From: Palsa-504 sp963800415
Lineage (GTDB): Bacteria; Actinomycetota; Actinomycetes; Streptosporangiales; Streptosporangiaceae
Reading direction: 5' to 3'
Length of the DNA: 64,000 nucleotides
Assembly (NCBI GenBank): GCA_963800415.1
Contig: CAWDBS010000043.1
Location: 111,290 to 175,289 of the forward strand
Shown here: one piece after another, positions 7,936 through 16,996 of the stretch
Numbering within the stretch: position 1 is the first letter of the stretch
How the letters are laid out: each line of letters begins with the position of its first letter
Notes under the pieces: model-generated
The model's database searches: none
What the model saw: only the letters and a program-made list of their open reading frames with translations
What the model was told of the DNA's origin: nothing
Translations under genes and position numbers: made by a program

Positions 7936-9783
7936 CTAGCGGCGCAGGCCGCCGGATACGGCCGCCGCGACCGCTCGCACCCCGGCGTGCGCGGGCAGGT
8001 CGTCGAGCAGCACCGGCTGCCCGTCGGCGCCGGTGAGCGGGATCCGCCAGTTGGGGTACTCGTCCACCGTGCCCGGCATGTTCTGCGGCCGCCGTTCGCC
8101 CGCGGCCTCGGCCAGCGAGACGCCGACCAGCACGGCCGGGGTCCGCGTCAGGTAGGCGTACAGCGCGACCGTGAACTCCTCCGGCGACGGCCGGGCGTGC
8201 CGGGGGAGGAGGCCCTCCCCGGCCAGCGTCGCCAGCCACTGGGCCGTCTCCGCGTGGGCGGCGGCCCGCTCTTCGGCCTCCGGCTGGGTCAGCAGGCCGA
8301 GCTTGGCCCGGATGGTGACCTGCTCACCGGTGAGGAACGCCGCGGCCGGGGGCATGTCGTGCGTGCCGACCGTGGCCAGGCAGCCGCGGCGCCACCCGCC
8401 CGGCCTGCGGGGGGTGCCGTCCGCCCGGCGCTCGAACCACAGCATGGAGGTGCCGAGCACCCGGCGCCCGGCCAGGAACTTCCGCAGCCAGGGTTCGACC
8501 GTGCCGAGATCCTCGCCGATCGCCAGCGCACCCGCGCGCGCCACCTCGGCGGCCAGCACGCCCCCCATCAGCTCATGGTCGTAGCGCACGTAGGTGCCCA
8601 GGGTCGGCGTCATCCCGGCCGGTATCCACCACAGCCGGGCCAGCCCCATGACGTGGTCCACCCGCAGGCCGCCAGCGTGGCGCGTGTTGGCCGCGACCAG
8701 TTCGGCCAGCGGGCGGCCCGCCTGCGCGGCGAGCTGCCCAGGATGCCACGGCGGCAGCGTCCAGTTCTGCCCGCGCTGGTTGAACTCGTCCGGCGGCGCG
8801 CCCACGCTGATGCCGGGCACGATGACGTCCTGGCGGGCCCAGGCGTCGGCACCGCCGGGATGCGCGCCGACCGCGAGGTCGGTGATGACGCCGATGCTCA
8901 TGCCAGCCCGCAGGGCCGCTTGCTGCGCCGCGGCCAGCTGCTCTGCCGTCAGCCACTGCAGCCAGCCGTGGAACTCGATCCGGTCGGCCCGTGTCCGCCT
9001 GAGCTCGGTGACCTCCGCCGAGCCGGGATCGGTCAGCGCCGCGGGCCATGACCGCCAGTCGGGGCCGTGCATCTCGGCGATGGCGCACCACGTCGCCCAG
9101 TCGCCGAGGGCGCGGCGGTCCCGGGCCAGGAACGCGTCGAACTCGGCCCGTCGGCTCGCGGTCAGCGGAACCCTGCGGATCAGCTCGAGCGCGGCGCGCT
9201 TGGCCGTCCAGACCGCGTCCCGGTCGATGAGCGTCGCGGTGGTGTTCGCGTCGCGCAGCGGGGCGGCCAGGGCCTCTACCCGGGTCCGGTCGCCGGCGGA
9301 CAGCCCCTGGTATTCGGGGATGTCCTCGATGCGCAGGTAGAGCGGGCTGATCTGGCGGCGGCTCATCGGCAGGTAGGGAGACGGGCTTACCGGCGGCTGC
9401 GGCTCGGCCGCGTGCAGCGGGTTGACCAGCACGAAGTCCGCGCCCAGGTCACCGGCGCTCCAGGTGGCGAGGTCAGCCAGGTCGTGCAGGTCGCCGTGGC
9501 TCCAGGAGGCACGCGAGCGCACCGAGTACAGCTGCACCGCGAAGCCCCACGACCGGCGATCCGGGAACGGCGCCACCGCCCGGGGGGCACGGGGGGGCGG
9601 GTAGCCCCCCTGTGACCGGGGGGTCCAGGGGGGTCGTCCCCCCGGATCAACAGAGCCCAGCGCCCTGAGAACCGCCGCCAGTGTCTCGTCCGGCACCTCG
9701 ACGAGCTGGCCCCGCCAGTTCAGGTAGGAGACCGCCACCCCGTGTGCCTGCGCCCGGCGCGTGAGTTCTGCGCGTCCTGTCAT
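7936..9783 (-). CDS. malQ: 4-alpha-glucanotransferase (amylomaltase)
   Basis: A GH77 enzyme that transfers alpha-1,4-glucan segments in maltodextrin/glycogen metabolism. Visible signatures are RSWGFAVQLYSVRSRASW, FVLVNPLHAAEP, the nucleophile motif GLRVDHVMGLARLWW, the acid/base motif AIGEDLGTVE and VGTHDMPP. ATG 9783 gives 615 residues; longer in-frame upstream starts lack support. Residues 46-70 are encoded by a G-tract palindromic repeat (Gly/Pro/Arg rich) that joins the N-terminal helical part directly to the catalytic domain. Actinobacterial MalQ usually has about 80-90 more residues here, so the intervening beta domain seems lost. The catalytic domain is intact. Confidence 0.93.
   Translation of the reverse strand: MTGRAELTRRAQAHGVAVSYLNWRGQLVEVPDETLAAVLRALGSVDPGGRPPWTPRSQGGYPPPRAPRAVAPFPDRRSWGFAVQLYSVRSRASWSHGDLHDLADLATWSAGDLGADFVLVNPLHAAEPQPPVSPSPYLPMSRRQISPLYLRIEDIPEYQGLSAGDRTRVEALAAPLRDANTTATLIDRDAVWTAKRAALELIRRVPLTASRRAEFDAFLARDRRALGDWATWCAIAEMHGPDWRSWPAALTDPGSAEVTELRRTRADRIEFHGWLQWLTAEQLAAAQQAALRAGMSIGVITDLAVGAHPGGADAWARQDVIVPGISVGAPPDEFNQRGQNWTLPPWHPGQLAAQAGRPLAELVAANTRHAGGLRVDHVMGLARLWWIPAGMTPTLGTYVRYDHELMGGVLAAEVARAGALAIGEDLGTVEPWLRKFLAGRRVLGTSMLWFERRADGTPRRPGGWRRGCLATVGTHDMPPAAAFLTGEQVTIRAKLGLLTQPEAEERAAAHAETAQWLATLAGEGLLPRHARPSPEEFTVALYAYLTRTPAVLVGVSLAEAAGERRPQNMPGTVDEYPNWRIPLTGADGQPVLLDDLPAHAGVRAVAAAVSGGLRR
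9582..9645 (+). repeat. G-tract palindromic repeat, copy A (inside malQ)
   Basis: Alternating runs of 6-7 G and 6 C: GGGGGGCAC, GGGGGGGCGGGTAGCCCCCC (hairpin), then GGGGGGTCCA and GGGGGGTCGTCCCCCC (hairpin). It matches copies at 34489-34575 (opposite strand) and 57305-57390. It lies in frame within malQ. Confidence 0.85.
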
Positions 9784-9902
9784 CGCACCAGTCTGCCCGA
9801 CCCAGAACCGACCCTGACCAGGTTCTAACCGGAGACCGGTCAGCTCCGTCTTAAAGGGCAGAAGGACACCGCATACAGCGGATCCCGGGCCACAACGCAC
9901 GA

Positions 9903-10349
9903 TCAACGGCTAGCTGGCTCCAGCACGAACACCGGGATCTCTCGCGAGGTCCTCTCCTGGTACTCCGCGTAAGGCGGGTACGCGGCGACTGCCCGCTTCC
10001 ACCACTCGGCGCGCTCGTCGCCGCTGACCTCGCGGGCGACCATGTCCTGCTTGTGCGGGCCGTCCTGGACCTCCACCAGCGGGTTCGCGCGCACGTTGTA
10101 GTACCACAGCGGGTGCGCCGGAGCGCCGCCCTTGGACGCGACCATGGCGTACCTGCCGTCGTGCTCCACCCGCATCACCGGCGTCTTGCGGACCTTGCCG
10201 CTGCTGGCGCCGAGATTGGTCACGATCACGACCGGCAGGCCGGTGTCCCGCAGGGTCGTGCCCTGGGTCCCGCCCGAACTCTCGTACTGCTCAACTTGGT
10301 CGCGCACCCAGGCCTGCGCGCTCGGCTCGTATTCTCCTTGAACAGGCAT
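9903..10349 (-). CDS. Deazaflavin (F420)-dependent nitroreductase family protein
   Basis: A 148-residue Ddn-like split-barrel protein: VIVTNLGASSGKVRKTPVMR, HDGRYAMVASKGGAPAHPLW and YYNVRANPLVEVQDG, ending AYPPYAEYQERTSREIPVFV. This is the pattern of mycobacterial/actinobacterial F420H2-dependent oxidoreductases that reduce quinones or nitroaromatics. It implies that the host makes cofactor F420. It is 120 bp from the malQ start on the same strand. Confidence 0.88.
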   Translation of the reverse strand: MPVQGEYEPSAQAWVRDQVEQYESSGGTQGTTLRDTGLPVVIVTNLGASSGKVRKTPVMRVEHDGRYAMVASKGGAPAHPLWYYNVRANPLVEVQDGPHKQDMVAREVSGDERAEWWKRAVAAYPPYAEYQERTSREIPVFVLEPASR

Positions 10350-10397
10350 ACCGGTAATCCAACACCAGGGACCCGCGCCCCTGCACCCGGGGGCCTG

Positions 10398-10867
10398 CTA
10401 CGCGGCGTTCGGTCGCGGCGTCATGAGCCCTGCTGCACTGCCTACGATGTACTTGGCATAGGTGCGCAGCAAAACACGGACTCGGCCTGCGATGACGCGA
10501 CTCGGGATTAGGTAAATCGTGAGGTCGCCGTCCACGATGAAAAACCAGTCGATCAGTTCTGGGTCGTAGGGAATAAGCCGTTCCCGGTTGCCAACCGAAT
10601 AGGGCCTTCGGCCCACCGTCACCATCCAGCCATCTTTGCTATTGCACGTGGTCGTCTTGACCTGAACTCGCTTGATTCCCTCCGGCATAGATACCAGCAG
10701 GTCATAGAGCGTCGGTTCCAGGGGGATGGCCGAGTTGAACCCGCAGAGCGAGAACCAGGACGCGGCAAGGGAGGTGGCCGCATCACGCAGGTGTTTAAGG
10801 TTCGGCTTTGCTTCGGCAGGCCTTGCTGAGTTCTTGAAGGGGTTCTTGAGGTGGGTGAGGTCGAGTC
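10398..10867 (-). pseudogene. PD-(D/E)XK nuclease, C-terminal half (split by IS)
   Basis: This half reads (after the IS junction) GLDLTHLKNPFK, then WFSLCGFNSAIPLEPTLYDLLV and KRVQVKTTT: the small-residue/Asp/Gln-Val-Lys pattern of PD-(D/E)XK nucleases related to homing-type and PDDEXK_5 endonucleases. The N-terminal half is at 14877-15198. Excising the IS and one CTAG copy restores the frame across the junction as ...KAHAMRL-GLDLTHLKNP. Product is presumably inactive. The catalytic assignment is from motif shape only. Confidence 0.75.
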
Positions 10868-10935
10868 CTAGTACGGCAGCAGCCATTCGGGGTTTGACCT
10901 GGGCCTGAGCACCGCTGGGGAAGCGGTTTTGCACG

Positions 10936-11981
10936 GTGCAGCCGCCTGTCGATCATGCGTGTGTGAAGACAACAAAACCGAAGGCGGCTGCTGCCGCCAG
11001 GATAGGCGCCGCGCTGGGGCGCCGGAAACGCGCTGAGCTGCTGGAACTGCTGCGGCCGTGCTTCGCGCGGACAGAGCCGTGGCTGCAGGCGGGCAAGTAC
11101 GCCGCCGCGGTGATGTGCGACCTGCGCAGACGGAACGGGTGGACGATCGCCGAGCGTTCGGGGGACCGCACGCCGGACCGGACGCAGCGGCTGCTGAACC
11201 GGGCAGTCTGGGACACATGGGCGGCGATGGGGGTGGTGCGCCGGTTCGCCGTGGCCGGGCTGGATGAGGCCGCGCGCAAGACCGGCCGGCGGCGTGGCCT
11301 GGCGGTCGGCGCGATCGACGAAACAGGGCAGGTCAAGCAGGGCGGGCTGACGGCCGGCGTCAAGCGGCAGTACCTGGGCTGCGTGGGCAAGGTGGCCAAC
11401 GGGATCAACACCGTGCACCTGTCGTACGTGCGGGAAGGCGCCGGGCACGCGCTGATCGGCGCGCGGGAATGGATCCCGGCCGCCCATACCGGCGACCCGG
11501 TGGCATCGGCGGTGATGGGGCTGCCGGAGGACCTGGTCTTCCGCACCAAGGGGCAGCTGGCCACCGGCATCCTCGCCGAGGCCGTCGCCGACGGCGTGCG
11601 GCTGGACTTCGTGTGCGGCGATGAGGTGTACGGCGCCTGCACCGAGCTGCGCGAGTACCTGGAAGACCACGACCAGGCCTACGTGCTGCGGGTCCCCTCT
11701 AGCTTCCTGCTGACCTTGGCCAGCGGGATCACGCTGACCTGCAAGCAGGCCGCCGCCCGGCTTCCCGGCCGGCGCGGCTGGGAGGTCCGCTCCGCCGGGA
11801 CGGGGTCAAAGGGCCAGCGCTGGTACGCCTGGGCGTGGCTGGCCACCGCCTCGGCCCGGCACTACCTGCTGATCCGCCGCCACCTCCAGACCGGTGAGCT
11901 GGCCTATCACTACTGCTACCTGCCCGACGGCCAGCCGGCGTCCCCGGCCCGGCCGGTCCGCGCCGCCGGGCTGCGCTGGCC
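10936..11981 (+). pseudogene. IS701 transposase, 5' part
   Basis: About 345 residues of a DDE transposase: AIDETGQVKQGGLTAGVKRQY (first Asp region), LGCVGKVANGINTVHLSYV, FVCGDEVYGACTELREYL (second Asp region) and a downstream RHYLLIRRH segment. These match IS701-type transposases of Streptomyces. The frame leaves homology at about LRWP (11977), where the recombinase element begins. GTG 10936 or GTG 10963 may be the start. The remainder lies at 14474-14854. Confidence 0.85.
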
Positions 11982-14478
11982 CTGCGAAGTCGGCCACCGC
12001 TGCTACCTGTCAAGCGGGATTTGTCTTTCACGGCTGCCCTCCTTGTCCTTCTTCCTGCGTTTCGCCGGTTTCTGCCTGGGGTGGTGCCCAGCGGGCGCGG
12101 GTGTAGTAGCCGGGCGGGCGGTCCCTGCGCTCGCGGAGCTCGCGCATCTGCTGCTCGTCGGCGGTGATGATCCAGTTCCTGCCCCCGGGTGCGCGGCGGG
12201 CGGTGATCCAGCCGCGGTAGATCCAGTTGTAGATGCTGGCGGTGGGCATGCCGAGCTCGGCGGACAGTCCCGGGACGGACCACTCGCCTGGGTCCAGGTC
12301 CGTGAGGACGGCGGCAGGCCCTTGGCATTCTCGCGGATGGCGTGCTTGCTGATGATGTTGCGGACCTGCTGGCCGGTGAAGACCGCGGTGCGCTTGGGCG
12401 GCCGGTATCCCGCGGCGTTGAGCGTGCCGGCGATCTGCCTGCTGTTGCGTCCTTCGCCGGCGAGCCGGGTGACGGTCTCCAGGAGGGCCGGGTAGTAGGA
12501 GAGCTGGTCCAGGCGGCCGACAGGGCGGACGGCTCTCCCGCTGGTCCGGTGCCCGCCGGCCCAGGTGATGTCCACGTTCACGATCTCGCTGTCGCCCTCG
12601 ACGGCCACGGTGACGTCGTCGGTAAGAATGCGGAGCAGCTCCTTGCGGTCGGCCCGCGTGGTCGTCGGGGCGTCCCAGACCCGCGGGAGGTCGGAGGCCA
12701 GGGACCTGATCGCGTCCCGCTCGGCGGGGGCCAGCACTGCGGGCGTCTGCTCGGCGAACCGCTGGTACTCGGCCTCTAGCCGCCCGGCCTCGGCGAGCGC
12801 GGATTCCCAGTCGGCCTCGAGCTGCCGGGTGACGAGCCTGTTCTCGGGGTCGGCGAGCTGGTACTGGCGGCGGGCGCGGTCGGCGGCATAGCGGCCGCGC
12901 TCGACGCGCTGCCGCCAGAGCTTGTCCAGGGCGGCCCGCTCGTTCTCGGCGTGCGCAGCGGCGGCCATCGAGACCTCCAGGGCCGCCGGGGCCACCGCGT
13001 CGAGGACCTGCCGGGCGACGTAGTCATCGAGCGCGGGGCCGGCAATGTGCTGGCAGCGGTCGCCGGTCCCGTAGTTCACCGGGTAGAACCCGCAGGTGTA
13101 GCCGTAGGCGGCGCGGGCGGACGGGTCGTGGTAGCTGACCGCCATGCGGTGCCCGCCGCACAGGCCGCAGCGCAGCAGCCCGGACAGCAGCGCCTCCCCG
13201 TTCCGGGGAGCGCCCGGGGACTCCGCGGTCTGCTGGTTGGCGGCCAGCCTGGCGAGGTTCGCGCGGTACTCGTCCTCGGAGATGTAGGCGGGAAGCCTGC
13301 CCGGCAGCATGACCAGCCACTCGCCGGCGGGCTTCACCACTTTTCCGGTGTCCGGGCGGCCGGGGATCTTCCTGCGGGGATCGACCTGACGGCGGCCGTA
13401 GGCGTAATAGCCCGCGTAAGCAGGGTTGCGCAGCATGTTCTGCAGCGTCTCCCGGGTCGGGCGCCGCCATTCCAGGTCGCCCTTCGCCGGCCCCGAGCGC
13501 GCGCGGACCGGAAGCTGGATCTCGTGCCCGACGAGATAGCGCAGCACGGCGTTGAGGGTCCCCAGCCGCTGGAAGGTCCTGAAGATAAGGCGGACGACGT
13601 CCTGCGCCTGCTCGTCGGGGTCGAAGGCGGCCTCGCCGGACGGGCGGCGCACGTATCCGGCCGGGAGCGGGAGGATCAGCTCGCCGCGCTCGGCCTTGGC
13701 CCGCTTCGCGCCCAGCATCCGCTGCCGGATCAGGAAAATCTCTGCCTCGCTCATCGTCCCCTTCAGCCCCAGCAGCAGGCGGTCGTTGTAATACCCCGGA
13801 TCGTAGAACCGCGTCCGGGTCAGCGAGAAGCGTCCCCGACAGCGAGCACAGCTCCAGCAGGTGGTGCCAGTCCTTCCCGGTCCGCGCCAGCCGCGACATC
13901 TCGATCCCCAGGACGACCCCCGCCCTTCCCATGGTGACCTCAGTGACAAGCCGGGCGAAGCCCTCCCGGGAATCCGGGACCGCCGCGGACACCCCGAGGT
14001 CGTCGTCGATCACGATGACCTGGGACCGGGCCCAGCCCAGCGCGACCGCCCGCCCGGCGAGCGCGTACTGCAGCCGCGTCGATTCCGTGTGCTCAAGGAC
14101 CTGGCCCCTGGTCGACTGCCGGACATACACGATCGCGGCCAGGGCCAGGTGCTCCGGCCGGATCTTCAGCTGCGGCAGTCCCTCCGGATGCATGACCGCG
14201 TTCACCGTGACCGCCTCCCGCCGAGGCCGCGGCCCGTGCCGCGAGCATCGCCAGCAGCGCCACCGCCGTCATCCGCCGCCCTGGCGGCACCGCCGCCCAG
14301 ATCAGCGGGCCGGGAGCCGCCGTCGTTCCGGTGCCCAGTCGCATCAGGATCACCTGCCGCAGCCAGCAGACGGCCAACCGTCGCTGCCGCCTGCAACAGT
14401 GCTCCCACGCTCAGTATCGCCCCGGATGCACCCGGAACGCTAGAGACGATTTCTTCTTCACGGGTATCAGCAGTGGCC
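11977..14478. mobile_element. Serine-recombinase element inserted in the IS transposase
   Basis: Homology to the transposase stops at LRWP (11977-11981) and resumes at TEEDFEFGKD (from 14479). TGGCC is present at both edges (11977-11981, 14474-14478), as expected for a short crossover core duplicated by a serine recombinase. The only clear cargo is the recombinase; a short frame between 14206 and 14377 may encode a leader protein. Exact edges are inferred from the homology break. Confidence 0.7.
12028..14205 (-). CDS. Large serine recombinase (two frameshifts)
   Basis: The gene begins ATG 14205. The resolvase-type catalytic domain has the Ser motif YVRQSTRGQV, then MSRLARTGKDWHHLLELC; after a frameshift near 13810 it continues FYDPGYYNDRLLLGLKGTMS, the Recombinase domain, a zinc ribbon (LLRCGLCGG...YTCGFY) and a long coiled-coil-like helix (AENERAALDKLWRQRVERGR onward). 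A second frameshift near 12315 leads into an HTH module (PTASIYNWIYRGWITARR). Total about 720 residues, normal for large serine integrases/transposases. With both shifts the product as written is broken; sequence errors are possible. Confidence 0.8.
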
Positions 14479-14854
14479 GACTGAGGAAGATTTCGAGTTC
14501 GGCAAGGACTGTTTCGGGCTCGATGAGTCCCAGGTCCGCCTGTACACCGCGATCGCCCGGCACACCGTGCTGGTCATGGCCGCCATGGCCATCTGCGCCG
14601 TCACCGCCGCCCTGCTCCGCCGCCGTACCGGCACGCAGGCACCCGCCCCCGTGCACCCGGACCAGCCCCCGCCCGCCGACCCCGGCATGATCCCGCTCAC
14701 CGTCCCCGAAACCGGACGCCTGCTCGGTCACCCGCCCCCACCTGGCAGTGCCGGGCACTGGCTGGACTGGCGGCGCCGCCACCAAGCCTGTTCACGCTGG
14801 TACCACCAGCGAACACGACTGGCCCGCCGCGTCGAGATCGCCCTGGTCAGGTAA
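14474..14854 (+). pseudogene. IS701 transposase, 3' part
   Basis: Resumes the transposase with EEDFEFGKDCFGLDESQVR (the region holding the catalytic Glu of the DDE triad) and HTVLVMAAMAICAVTAALLR, ending TAA just inside the right terminal repeat. Joined to 10936-11981 it gives a transposase of about 470 residues. Confidence 0.82.
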
Positions 14855-14876
14855 CGAATGGCTGCTGCCGTACTAG

Positions 14877-15198
14877 GCGCATCGCATGGGCCTTTACTCG
14901 TGTGCGCCCATTCCCGTTTCCTGGCGCCAGACCGAGTGACGTGAGCAGTTCATCCCACGTGTGCGCGCTGATGACCGCTCGCCTTAGCTGCGCATCAGAC
15001 CAAGTGCGCTTTCCCCTGAAATGAGATGTGTCTAGCTCGAGGCGATCGACGTGCCGCTTCACTATCCGGATGGCTCCCTGCGGAGTTAGCGCCTAGGCCT
15101 ATTGCGCGCATTACATCGCGCCAATTCGTGGATGCTGCAACCGCATCCTTTAGCTGGGCATCAGAACACGTATACTCTGTCTGGGCAGGTCTAGCCAT
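14877..15198 (-). pseudogene. PD-(D/E)XK nuclease, N-terminal half with two repeat modules
   Basis: ATG 15198 starts a frame with SDAQLKDAVAASTNWRDVM and GLGAN, then, after a one-base shift near 15075, KRHVDRLELDTSHFRGKR, followed by a second module SDAQLRRAVISAHTWDELL and SLGLAPGNGNGRTRVKAHAM. Each module is the ysdeqL...AV...s...vl..LGL...DtSHF DNA-recognition unit found before HNH and PD-(D/E)XK nucleases. Here it occurs twice. The IS interrupts it at CTAG; the catalytic half is at 10398-10867. Confidence 0.7.
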
Positions 15199-15252
15199 AT
15201 CAGCACCGTAGCGCCTGGCACTGACATTTAAATTAGGCGCTAATCCTTTTTG

Positions 15253-15327
15253 TCGGGACGGCGAGATTTGAACTCGCGGCCTTCGGTCCCCCAGACCGAC
15301 GCGCTAACCAAGCTGCGCTACGTCCCG
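15253..15327 (-). tRNA. tRNA-Pro (anticodon GGG)
   Basis: The complement folds as a 75-nt cloverleaf: acceptor CGGGACG/CGTCCCG with discriminator A, D-arm GCGC...GCGC, anticodon stem TCGGT/ACCGA around loop CTGGGGG (anticodon GGG, codon CCC), T-arm GCGAG-TTCAAAT-CTCGC. No CCA is encoded. It lies next to the nuclease/IS region, but no attachment-site duplication of its 3' end was seen. Confidence 0.93.
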
Positions 15328-15583
15328 TAGCGTCACGTTTACGATCTGTGGCGCTTGCCCGCCGTAGATCGGCTGGCTCAGTCAGCTTAGCGCAACCGCG
15401 ATGCCTCGCGGAAACGAAGCCTCGCCCGGCCGTAGCCATCGGTGGCCTGCGCCGCGCCGCGAACGGCGGATGCATGGTTCCGGCCGGACCGGAAAGTTAC
15501 CATGTGCCGGGCATGGTGCGAGGGCCGTGCTCGTTGTAGTACCGATAGCCGCGTCGTCGCAGTCACGCTGAAGGGCAGGGCAG

Positions 15584-16390
15584 TTGAGAACACTCGGGAC
15601 TGGCCGCTCAGCCTCCTCCGACGGCGGCTTCCGGAACGAGGGGCCGACCCGGCCGATGCGAGCCAGCGGGCGGCGGTTCCGGCTCACCTTCAGGGTCGCG
15701 AAGGTCCTCCTCGCCATCGTCGTAGTCTTCGCGGTTGCGGTCGGCTTGCTCTTCCTGCTGACCCCCTCGGCGGGCCAGGCCACCGCCCTGGCCCGGGCGC
15801 AGGCGCGGCAGCACCACATCGCCTACCCGGGCCCGCCGGTCCCGCAGTACTTCGCGCAGGCCCTGGTCGCGACCGAAGACCACAGGTTCAACACCGATCC
15901 CGGGGTGGACCCGCTGGCGATGGCCCGGGTGGTGGTCTCCTGGGTCATCGGCCGCAAGGATCAGGGCGGCAGCACCATCGACCAGCAGCTGGCGAAAAAC
16001 CTGTACACGGGCGGCCGCAGCGGCTTCACGCGGGACGTCGAGCAGCTGGCCATGGCGGTCAAGCTCAATCAGGCCTACAGCCGGGCGGAGATCCTGCGCC
16101 TGTACGCCGAAGTCGCCTACTACGGTCACGGCTACTACGGCCTGGAGGCGGCCAGCTGCGGTTACTTCGGCCGGCTGCCGGACCGGCTGACCCTGGTACA
16201 GGCGGCCATGCTGGCCGGGGTGGTAAACGCGCCCACCTACGACGACCCGCTGGTCTACCCGCGGCAGGCCCGGACCCGGCTGGTACACGTCATCAACCGG
16301 ATGGCGGCGGTGGGTTACCTCACCCAGGCGGAACAGACCGCGGCGCTGCACGCGTCCCTGGACCTGCCCGCCGTCCGCGGCTGCCCGTGA
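15584..16390 (+). CDS. GT51 peptidoglycan transglycosylase (monofunctional)
   Basis: A 268-residue membrane-anchored protein with one transmembrane helix (about residues 39-62) followed by a GT51 domain: ALVATEDHRFNTDPGVD (catalytic Glu of the EDxxF motif), QGGSTIDQQLAKNLY, KLNQAYSRAEILRLYAE and GYYGLEAAS. It polymerises lipid II into glycan strands outside the membrane. No penicillin-binding transpeptidase domain follows, so it is a monofunctional type. The start is TTG 15584 or an internal ATG at 15656; neither has a strong ribosome site. The 250 bp between it and tRNA-Pro hold no gene. Confidence 0.85.
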   Translation: MRTLGTGRSASSDGGFRNEGPTRPMRASGRRFRLTFRVAKVLLAIVVVFAVAVGLLFLLTPSAGQATALARAQARQHHIAYPGPPVPQYFAQALVATEDHRFNTDPGVDPLAMARVVVSWVIGRKDQGGSTIDQQLAKNLYTGGRSGFTRDVEQLAMAVKLNQAYSRAEILRLYAEVAYYGHGYYGLEAASCGYFGRLPDRLTLVQAAMLAGVVNAPTYDDPLVYPRQARTRLVHVINRMAAVGYLTQAEQTAALHASLDLPAVRGCP

Positions 16391-16426
16391 TCAAAATGGC
16401 TCCCGGTGATCAGGGGACGCCCGTGA

Positions 16427-16903
16427 TCAGGTGCCGGTGGTCTCCGGCTGCAGCTGCTCCGTGAGCGCGTCGTCCGCCATCACGAACACCCAGCGGCGGT
16501 AGCAGTACAGCCGGAACATGGTGGCCACCCCGATGCCGATGATGTTCGCCACGTTGTAGGAGAACGTGTCCGTCAGGCCGAGCCCGTAATGCACGGCCGC
16601 GACGAACGCGAGCTGGATGAGCAGCCCGATCCCGTTGAAGACGAAGAACAGCACCGACTCGCGGCCCAGGTGGCTGCCGTTACGGTGCCGGAACGCCCAG
16701 AACTTGTTGCCCAGGAAGGCGAACACGGTGGCCACGCAGGTGGCGATCGTCACCGAGGTGAGCGGGCCGAGTCCCGCCCCGGAATGCAGCGCGTTGGCAC
16801 CGCCGAGAGTGATGAGGAACGCGAGGATGCCCACGATGCCGAACTTGGCTACCTCGTGTATCAGAACCCTGAATCGGGCGTAAACATCACGAAGGAGATG
16901 CAC
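16427..16903 (-). CDS. GtrA-like membrane protein
   Basis: A 158-residue protein with four predicted membrane helices: FGIVGILAFLITLGGANAL, LTSVTIATCVATVFAFLG, LFFVFNGIGLLIQLAFVAAV and NIIGIGVATMFRLYCYRRWV, plus the GNKFWAF motif. This is the GtrA family, thought to flip or handle polyprenyl-phosphate sugars with a GT2 partner. No GT2 is directly adjacent, but two soluble GT2 genes occur later in the window. The GTG start lacks a clear ribosome site. Confidence 0.85.
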   Translation of the reverse strand: MHLLRDVYARFRVLIHEVAKFGIVGILAFLITLGGANALHSGAGLGPLTSVTIATCVATVFAFLGNKFWAFRHRNGSHLGRESVLFFVFNGIGLLIQLAFVAAVHYGLGLTDTFSYNVANIIGIGVATMFRLYCYRRWVFVMADDALTEQLQPETTGT

Positions 16904-16996
16904 TCGCTTGGTCCCCTTAGTCGGTCCATCCCGGATAGACAGACCCTACCGTGCCTCCAGCTGGTAATAGGTTAGCGACGGTAAACCGTTCGAAGA

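Larger units (their letters stand above)
10868..14876. mobile_element. IS701-family insertion sequence with nested insertion
   Basis: Terminal inverted repeats TACGGCAGCAGCCATTCG (10872-10889) and its exact complement (14855-14872) are flanked by CTAG on both sides (10868-10871, 14873-14876), the target duplication typical of IS701-type elements. The IS has interrupted a nuclease gene. Without the inner 2.5-kb element it would be about 1.5 kb, normal for the family. The transposase belongs to the IS701 DDE group. Because the transposase is split, the element can move only with help in trans. Confidence 0.9.

Noticed and set aside
12028..14205. Serine recombinase taken as a phage integrase marking a prophage
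   Set aside because: No phage structural or replication genes are nearby and the element ends within 2.5 kb inside an IS.
10398..15327. Integration of an island at tRNA-Pro
   Set aside because: No duplicated tRNA 3' end was found; the mobile elements are explained by the IS701 target duplication away from the tRNA.
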